Positions 43,880-53,600 of a stretch of 64,000 nucleotides of DNA are shown one piece after another (within the stretch, counting starts at the first letter, position 1; the number at the start of each line of letters is the position of its first letter). The stretch is from contig NZ_JAGSOH010000016.1 of assembly GCF_018139625.1 (NCBI RefSeq), positions 23,274 through 87,273 on the forward strand, written 5' to 3'. The position numbers were made by a program, and so were the translations under genes. The DNA is from Actinospica acidithermotolerans. Its GTDB lineage: Bacteria > Actinomycetota > Actinomycetes > Streptomycetales > Catenulisporaceae. The notes under the pieces were generated by a model, which was not told the DNA's origin, ran no database searches, and worked only from the letters and a program-made list of their open reading frames with translations.

Positions 43880-44482
43880 TTAGTACCCAGATTTTTTCCA
43901 CGCCTGATACGAAGACTCCAGCGCTTGCTGGACTCCGTTAGCCTGTATCGCTGTGGCATTAGACGGCAGAGAGCCTGTGAAGTCCACAAGGATGAAGTGC
44001 TGCTTGGGGTAGGCAGCGGCGCGCTCTCGCGCGACTTGGTCGGGCAGGGGACCGACGGCAAGGATGAGATCACACTGGCGTGATGCGAGCGTATTGAGAT
44101 AGGTGTCTGCATTGGCCAGGGTCGCCTCTCCCTGGATGGCGAGGTAGTTGACCTGCGCGGTCGTCGCCGTCGAGGCGGCTTGCATGGCGGCCCATACCGG
44201 CTTGGCGTCAGGGCCGACGATGCCCTGCGAGTCCGTCAGAAGGCAAGCGGTGTACGCGCTGTATTGGCGTGCCGTGATGGGCGGTTCGTATCGGCCGGGC
44301 GTGTCGGGCGTCGCGAAGGCGACGACCACGGCGACGATCGCCACGACGGCGCCGACCGCGAGTGCGACGGCTGTCCTGGGCCGAGCGCGCACGGCGTCGC
44401 GCACGCGTGCTCGTATGCCTGCCGCGGGGGATGAGGTCGTGGTCCGCGAGGAGGAGGGGATGTTGTTGCGCGTCGCCGCCAT
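43880..44482 (-). CDS. Membrane-tethered BMP-like (basic membrane protein) substrate-binding domain
   Basis: A 200-residue protein starting MAATRNNIPSSSRTTTSSPA; AAGGAC lies 9 bp upstream. After a basic stretch (RARVRDAVRARPRTAV) comes one transmembrane helix (ALAVGAVVAIVAVVVAFA, about 40-58). The outer domain is about 140 residues. Blocks QYSAYTACLLTDSQGIVGPD, QVNYLAIQGEATLANADTYL, SRQCDLILAVGPLPDQVARE and PKQHFILVDFTG follow the BMP/PnrA nucleoside-binding pattern, but only the first lobe is present. No transporter genes are adjacent. It may be a truncated sensor-type BMP protein. It lies 118 bp from the IS1380 transposase. Confidence 0.65.
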   Translation of the reverse strand: MAATRNNIPSSSRTTTSSPAAGIRARVRDAVRARPRTAVALAVGAVVAIVAVVVAFATPDTPGRYEPPITARQYSAYTACLLTDSQGIVGPDAKPVWAAMQAASTATTAQVNYLAIQGEATLANADTYLNTLASRQCDLILAVGPLPDQVARERAAAYPKQHFILVDFTGSLPSNATAIQANGVQQALESSYQAWKKSGY

Positions 44483-44696
44483 CGGTCGTCCTTGTCTCGT
44501 CGCCGAACCAGGGCACGCACTGTAGCGCAAACGGGGGACGGAGATCAGTCGGGTGCTTTTTGTGATTCCTTAAGGCTTTCGGGCGCATTGAGCTGCCTGG
44601 CTTTACTGTTGCTTGACCAGATTTTCATGGGGTGATCTTGAGGGGACCTGCCAGAGCTGGTACATCTGTTCACTGTCTGTCATCGCAAAGGCTGTC

Positions 44697-47600
44697 ATGC
44701 AGAGGGTCGGGTGGGGTTCGGTGAAGACTCGTGGTCGGGGTGCGCGCATGTGGACACGGAGGCGACTGCGACTGGTCGCGGTGATCGTGTCCGCGTTGAT
44801 GGTGCTGGGTGTGGCGACGCAGTCGGCGACGGCGGAGCAGTTGACACCGGGTCGCTTGCCGATCGGCGGGGTGGTGCGGCTGGTGAAGTCGATGTTCGAG
44901 GACGCGGTGTCCGTCATCCTTCCACGTCAGCTGGATGGTCGTGCCCTGACATCGCACGCTACCGCCGCGGGACGCGGGAGCGGCCACGCGCCGGGTACCG
45001 GCCTGGCGCAAGCCGCCGCGGCCGGGAACGGCTCCCCGACGAACGCCAAGCCGGGACGCTCGGGCTCGATCACTCGCGGGTTCGATGCCCGGACGAGCAA
45101 GTTGGACCAGGCCCGAACCAATGCCACGCAGGCCTGGTACAAGAATGCTGACGGCACGCTGACGGAGCGGGCCTCGCAGACCCCGATCAACTTCAAGGAT
45201 GCGTCGGGCCATTGGCGGCCGATCGACGACTCGCTGGTGGCCGGCAGCGGCGGCTACACCAACAAGGCGGCCTCGTTCGGTCTGCGTATCGCCTCCTCGT
45301 CCGGCGCCTCGCACGGCGCACGGAGCCAACTGGCGAGCGGCGTGATGCGCCAGGACGCGAGCTCCAGCGCCTCGCCGACCGAGTCCGCGTCCGCGACGCC
45401 CTCCGCGTCGGCCAGCGCTACCGCTGATCCCTCCGATACCGCTTCGGCGTCCGCCACGGCCACGCCGTCGCCGGCCCCGTCGATCGGGAGCTCCTCGACA
45501 GGCGATCTCGTGACCTTGATGCTGGGCTCGGGCGAGAGCTTCGGGTGGTCGCTCGACGGCGCGGCGGATGTCGCGGGGACCGAGTCCGGGACCACGGTGA
45601 CCTACTCGTCGATACTGCCGGAGACGAACGTGGAGGTGACCAGCGAGGACTACGGTGTGAAGGAGGGGCTCACGCTGGACTCGGCCTCGGCGGGCAACTC
45701 GTGGACCTTCGACCTGTCGATGTCTGGGCTTTCGCTCGCGCAGGCCTCGGATGGCACGTGGCAGTTGGCGGATTCGTCGGGCAACGTCGTCGCGGACCTC
45801 GAGCAGCCGTATGCGACGGATGCGTCGGGTACGGCCAGCGATCCGGAACCGGCCGAGACGCAGGCGGTGACGTACTCGCTGGCGACCGTCGGCGGGGTCG
45901 AGAAGTTGACGATGACGCTGGATCAGTCGTGGCTCGACGACCCTTCGCGGGTGTTCCCGGTGACGGTCGACCCGACAGTCAACGCCGACATCAACGGGCA
46001 GGAGGAGACGACCTACACCTCCTCCGAGTTCCCGACCGCGAACAACGATTCGTCGATGCGGATGGTCATCGGCTACGACTCGAGCACAGGGCAGCAGAAC
46101 TACTCCTACCTGATGTTCCCGACCTCCACGATGGTGCACCAGGGCTACCACATCTCGTCGGCACAGTTCGCCGCGTTCGCCTACGCTCAGTCGAACACGG
46201 CCTCCGCCTATGCGAGCTTCACCGTGGGCGCCCCGAATTCGGCATGGAGCGAGTCAGGGATCAACTGGGACAATCAGCCATCCTCGTACCAGACGCTCGG
46301 CGCATGGTCGGGCTCGACCGGCCCGACGGGCTCCGTGACCGAGGACGGCACGTCGTACACGGGCGAGTGGACGTACACGAATCTGTCTACGACGTGGCTG
46401 AACGACCTGCAGTGGAACTCAACGGCCTCGTACTACGGCCTCGAGATGATCGCCAGTTCGTACTCGGACATGAACTACCGCAAGTGGTTCACTTCCTCGC
46501 TCTACAGTGGCTATTCGCCGTATGTGTCGCTGACCTACACGCCGGATGCCAAGGCCGTCACCACACTGGTCTCGCCGGTGTCGGGCACGTCGCTGGACAC
46601 GCTCACCCCGACGCTCACCGTCTCGAACACGGACTCGACGTCGTGGTCGGGGGCCACCACCGAGTACCAGTACGCCGTGTACAAGGTGACCGGCACGAGC
46701 AGCACGGCCGTGGCCACGGCGGGCCCGACGACCACCTCCGTGTACGTCGTTCCGTCGGGCAAGCTCACCTGGGGCAATACGTACGAGTGGGAGGCGACGG
46801 CCTACAACGGCTACCAGTGGGGCGATTGGTCGGCGCTCTCCTCGTTCAGTACGACGGCTCCACCGCCGATCCTGACGGGAAGCCTGTCGCAGAACACGAA
46901 CGGTCACGGCTTCGACGCGGCGATCGGCAACTACACCACGAGCGCCACTGACGCGGACATCACGGGAGCCGGACCATCGCTCTCCTTGGTGCGTGACTAC
47001 AACTCGCTGGACGCGCGGTCGGCCGAGGCGCTCGGCCAGGGCTGGTCGTCGATGCTGGATGCGAAGGTCACTCAGGTGCTTTCCGCAGCGGGCAAGGTGA
47101 CCGAGGCGGTGGTCACATACCCCGATGGGCAGCAGGTCGCGTTCGGGCTAGACGCGGACGGCACTACCTACAGCCCTCCGCAGGGGCGCTACGCCTCGCT
47201 CACGTTCTCCTCCAGCGGATACGTGTTGGTAGACAAGGACGGGACCTCCTACAACTTCACCCACACAGTCACCGCCGCTGCTTCCGGCGTGGCGGGCGTG
47301 TACGCGCTGACCTCCATCGCGAATCACGAGAAGCAGGAGCTGGACTACAGCTGGACCGCGACGTCCGGCGGCCAGATCAACAAGATCGTTTCATCTGTGA
47401 CTAAGCGGTACGTGACGATCGGTTGGGCGACGCCGGCCGGCGCTGCGAACAGCCACGTCTCGACTGTGGTCACGAACGACGCGACCGGCACCGACGGCAC
47501 CACGGCGCAGAAGTGGACGTACAACTACACCGGTGATTGGCTTACCAGCGTCTGCGCCCCGAGCCAGACGGCGCCGGCGACCTCGACGAGCGCGTGCACG

Positions 47601-50600
47601 GTCTATAACTACCACAACGGCTCTGTATACCAGCTCGCAGTCTCGGACTCGGGGGCGAACCAGTACTGGCCGCTCGACGACGCCTCTGGTACAGCGAGCG
47701 CTACGACGCTGGAGGCGGCGAACGTCGGCAACGGCACGATCACCTACTCGAACGTGACGCTGGGCGGCTCGTCCCACCTGACGTCCTCGAGCGCCACCAG
47801 CGCCGTTTTCACCGCCACCTCGAAGTCGTACGCCGAACTGCCCAATTCGCTGCTGACTCAGTCGAGCGATGAGTCGATAGGGCTCTGGTTCGAGACCACC
47901 GGCACCAGCGAGGTGTTGGTGGACATGGGCGGTGCGCCGGTCACCTCGTCCGGGTCTGACGGTTACGATCCCGCCCTGTATATCGGCAAGGACGGCAAGC
48001 TTGTATCGGAGCTGTGGACCGGCGACGCGTACACCCCGATGGAGTCCGGTTCGGCGGTGAACGACGGCAAGTGGCACTTCGCGATGCTCTCGGCCTCTGG
48101 CGCGACGAACGAGCAGTACCTCTACGTCGATGGCAAGCAGGTCGCATCGAAGCAGGGCACGATCTCGCTTTCGAACGGCGCCGACGTCAGCGTTGGGGCC
48201 GGTTGGATGGGTGGGACGTGGCCGGATGACTCGCTCTCCGGCGCCTCATCGGCCGTGCAGTACTTCACCGGCTCGATCTCCGACGTCGCGTACTATGACC
48301 GCGCTCTCGCGGCGACCGACGTGGCAGGTCTGAACACTGCTGGCACGACCTCCTCGGCGCAGTTGTACGAGATCACTCGGCCCAATCACGCTGCAGACTC
48401 CGCCGTGGCGCCAGAGGCGAGTATCGGCTACGACACGATCACTGGCCGGGTCAATTCGGTCACTGACGCTAACGGAGGCACCTGGGGCATCGGGCTTCCG
48501 AGCGCGTACGGCTCAAGCTACGTCTACCGGGCGGCGATCGACGCGTACTCGCCGCAACACGTGTGGAAGCTGTCGGACGCCTCTGGTGCGACGACCGCGG
48601 CCGACGATATGAACAACGACGCCTGGTACGGGTCCACCGCCGGATACGCAAACTACAACAGCGTCACTCTCGGCACGTCGGGTACCAGCGCGATGCCAGG
48701 ATGGACCGGTGCGTCGTTTGACGGTTCCTCCTCGTACGTCGAGCTGCCCGACGGGGCTTTGAACTCCGCGACGAACACGACCACGAAATCCGATTCCACC
48801 TCGGTCACGATCGGCGTGTGGTTCCAGACCACGGGCACCAGCCAGGTTCTCGTCGGAACCGGAGGCGCCGCGGTGACCTCCTCCGGAGCGGACGGCTACG
48901 ATCCCGCGCTGTACATCGGCAAGGATGGCAAGCTCGTGTCCGAACTGTGGACCGGTGACGCCTACACGCCGCTGGAGTCCTCCGACACGGTGAACAACGG
49001 TGCGTGGCACTTCGCGATGCTCGTGGGCGACGCCGCGAACTCGAAGCAGTACCTGTACGTGGACGGCAAGGAAGTAGCCTCGAAGTCCGGCACGATCTCG
49101 ATGTCGAGCACCTACGTGTCGCTCGGCGCCGGCTGGATGGGCGGCTCGTGGCCGGACGACTCGCTCTCCGGGGACTCCGCGGCCGTGCAGTACTTCAAGG
49201 GCTCGATGGCGGATGTGGCGCTGTACCGTTCAGCGCTCACCGAAGACGACGTGGCGGCGATCTGGCAGGCCTACAAGAACTCGAAGGGCTACTACGACCC
49301 GGTCGAAGCGGTCAAGGTCACCGATCCTGCGGACAGCTACGCGGGTGCGACCCATGACGAGGTCTACTACTACGACCCGCAGAACGGTATGCGCGAAGTG
49401 CGCTACACCAGCGGGCTGGGGGAGTCGACCACCTACGGCTACGACACCAACGGATTCCTGAACACCACGGTCGATCCGAACGGCGACGAGACGATCACCG
49501 GGCACGACGCGCGCGGCAACGAGGTGTCGCAGACCACCTGTCAGCTCCAATCGCAGAACAAGTGCTCCACGTCCTATAAGACGTACTACTGGACGGCCAA
49601 CAGTCTCGCGTATAACAGCACTGACGTACGCGCCGACCTCGTCACGGCCTCCAGCGACGGCCGCTCCACCAGCGCGAGCGATACGACTTATCAGACTAAG
49701 TACACGTACAACTCCAACGGCGACGAGCTCACCTCGGCCGACCCGTTGAGCCGCGTGACCGCGAACACGTACACCGATGGCACGACCGCGTTCCCGTCCT
49801 GCGACGCGCCCACCACCGGGGCGCCCACGGGTCTGCTCGCGACGACCACGACCTCTGGCGGAGCCGTAACCAGGTATACGTACTACGCCGACGGCGACAC
49901 GTGCACGATCACGAACGCCGACGGGCTGGTCACCTACTTCAAGTACGACGGCCTCGGACGTCTCATATCCAAGACGACCGGCGAGCAGCGTGTCGCACTG
50001 CTCCCGCTGACGGACGCCGCCGGAAGCTCCACCGCCGCGGACTCCTCCGGGCTCGGCAACAGCGGCACCGAGACCAGCGTGACGTTCAACGGCTCGTACG
50101 CGTCTTTCCCCGGCTCGTCCGGACAGGGCATCAAGATCGGCAGCCCGGTCCTTACGACGAACGCGTCGTACACGCTCTCGGCGTGGGTCGATCTGACCTC
50201 GACACCGTCGACCTACGCGGTCGTCGCCTCCGTTAAGGGATCGAGCGGTACGGCGGCTCAGATCATGTACTCGACCTACGATGGTCTCGACCGCTTCATC
50301 TTCCAGAACACCGCGACCGAGTCCTCCAGCCCGACCTGGTATTCGGCGGAGGCCACGGCGTCCCCGAGCACGAGCACGTGGTACCACCTGGTCGCGGTCT
50401 ACGACGCCGCCAACAGCACCGACGAGTTCTACATCAACGGCACCCTGGTCGGCACCGCCTCGAGTGTGCAGACCTGGGCCGCGACCGCCGGCGCCTTCTG
50501 GATCGGCTCGGACGAGGGCTCCTCGGACTTCCCGGGCTACATCAAGAACGTGCAGGCGTACCAGCGCGCGTTGTCGAGCACTGAGGTGAGCACGCTCTAC

Positions 50601-53600
50601 GGCGAGGGCAGCGCCGGAGCCGCGGTATCCGACCCCGCAGGCGAAGACGCCGTTGCCGGTTACAGCTATGACGGTCAGGGACACCTAGCCACCTCGGCGG
50701 CGCCGTCGGTCACCGACCGCGTATCGAGCGCAGTACACACCGCGGTCACCACCCTCACCTACGACGACGACGGCAACCTCAAGACGTCCACGACCGCTGA
50801 CACGACCGGCGGCGACACGTCCCGCGAGACACAGTACGCGTACAACATCTACGACCAGGTCCAAACCAAAACCGACCCGGACCAGCACGCCACGAACTAC
50901 ACGTACGACCTGTTCGGCAACGTCGAGACGTCCACTGACCCCATGGGTCGGGAGACAAAGACGCTGTACGACGCCGCCAACTACAAGCGGATGCAGTATC
51001 TCGAGGGCACCACCGAAACGGGTACGGCCACCAACTCCTCGAGTCTGCTCGAAGAGAAGTGGACCTACGACGCCGCAGGCCGGCTCTCGATCGACACGGT
51101 GGACCCCAACGGCCTGGACTACTCCACCACCTACGCATACTACGACAACGGCCTCACCTACCAGGTGGCCAAGACCGACGGCACGAGCACCTACGTGGAG
51201 TCGACCTCCACCTACGACGGTGCCGGAAACCTGCTCACGCAGGCCACCGACAACGGCGTGACCAACACCGACTACAGCTATGACGATGCCGGACAGAAAC
51301 TGCAGGTCACAGTCGATCCATCCGGAGTCGACCGGGTCACCGCGTACACCTACACCGCTGACGGAAAAGTCAAGGAGACCACCGTCACCGGCGTGACCGA
51401 CGCGGCCGGTGACCGAGGCACCGTCTCAGACGAGACCAAGACCTATGACGAACTCGACAACATCACCTCGACCTCGGTGATCGACGGGTCGAACACGTAC
51501 ACAACCAAGGACATCGTCAACGAGCAGGGCCTGGTCACCGAGCAAATCGACCCGCTCGGCTACCCCACCTACTACTCTTACGATGAGGCTGGCCACCGGG
51601 TCGTGACCACCAGCACCACCGTCACCGCCACCACTTACACGGCCGCGAGCGGCGCGACGGTGACTGCCGGAACTCGGGCCGTCACCTCCACCGGGTACAA
51701 CACGTTCGGCGACGAGGTCGAGACTGTAGACGCCGACGGCAACGAGACCAAGTACAGCTACGACAACGACAGCCTGCTCACCGCGAAGATCCTTCCGTCG
51801 TACACCACGCCGTGCGCGCCGGGCGCGACTTCGTGCTCGTCGACGTCCGTGCCGAGCGAGACCACCTACCAGTACTACAACGACGGCAACGTCCAGACGA
51901 TCACCGATCCGATCGCGTACAACACCTCATCCGCGGCCGGCGAGACGATCAACTACACGTACAACCAGCTCGGGAAGGTCGCGACCGTCCAGGTCGACGA
52001 CTATGTCAGTGGGAAGACGCTGACGACGTCCTACACCTACGACGCACTCGGGCGCGTCACAGAGACGACTGATCCGAACAACGCGCAGACCTCGACCGTC
52101 TACGACTACCTCAGCCGACAGACGTATTCGACTGTCGTCGACCGACACGCGGGCACGAACGACAGTACAACCGCCAGCTACACCACCGACTACCTGTACA
52201 CCGACACGGGCGGCTGGCTCAGCGAGCAGAAGTCTGAGTCGACCTCCAGCTACACGACGTACGGCTACGACAATGTCGGTGAGCGGATCTCGACCACGAA
52301 CGCCGCGAACGACACCACGACGACGAGCTACGACGGCACGGGCCAAGCGGTGAAGACCGTGGCACCGGATCTGAGCTACGTGACCGAGACGTACGACGAA
52401 GCCGGGCGAAAAACAGCCACCGCGGAATTCGCGACCGACAAAACCCAGGTCGGCGGTGGCTCGTTCACCTATGACGCCGACGGACGTGTCGCCACCAGTA
52501 CGCAGATCCAGTCCTCGACTGTCAGCGCGACCACGACCTACCGCTACGACGGCACTGGTCTTCTGACCTCCGTCACCCAGCCGGTGGACTCCTCGAGCAG
52601 TGACGCGATCACCATCGCCTACGGCTATGACCTGGCCGGAAACAAGACCGCGTACACGCCAGGCAACGGCACCACGGTCGATTCGAGCGGCAACGTCACC
52701 ACGAACTCGGCGGACACCACATACACCACGTACAACAGTCGGGGCCTGCCCGAGTTCCAGGTGGAACCGGCCACCAGCGCTTACACCGCCGCCTCGGACT
52801 TGACCACGACGAGCACCTACGACGCTGACGGGGATCTGGTGACCCGGGTCGAGCCGGGGCAGGTCACGCTCGCGTACAGCTATGACGGACGCGGCGACGT
52901 GCTCACCGAATCCGGAACCGGCGCGGAGACTCCGTCAGCCACGCGGTCGTTCACCTACGACCTCGACGGCAACGTCCTCACAGCAGCGACCTCGAACACG
53001 CTCAGCACGACTTCAACCGCGACAGCGACCACGACCTCCACGAGCAACGCCACGAGCGAGAACTTCCAGTACAACGACCGCGGCGAACTGATCGTGGCCG
53101 GCGGCTCGGCGGGTTCGAGTTCCTTCAGCTACACCGGTGACGGACTGATGGCCAGCCGTACCGATGCTTCAGGCACGACCGACTACACGTACGACACTTC
53201 GGACCGGCCGTACACGGTCACGGACGCGTCGACCGGGTCCACTCTGACGTACTCGTATAACACGGACTCGCAGGTCAGCCAGATCAGCTACGGCACGGGC
53301 GCGGACCAGGAACTCCTCGGGTACAACACCGCTCACGAACTCGCGAGCGACGAACTCGAAACCGCCGCGGGCACGGCCATGGACACCCTGTCCTACGGCT
53401 ACGACGAGGCCGGAGACCTGACCAGCAAGACCGACAGCACCGGAACCACCAACGCGTACACCTACGACGAGGCCGGCCGGATAACCTCCTGGACCGCCGG
53501 GACCAGCACGAGCGCGTACTCCGGCAATGGCACCTGCACCAACAGCAGCACCCTGACCTGCTACAGCTACGACAAGGACTCCAACCGCACCGAGTCCGGC

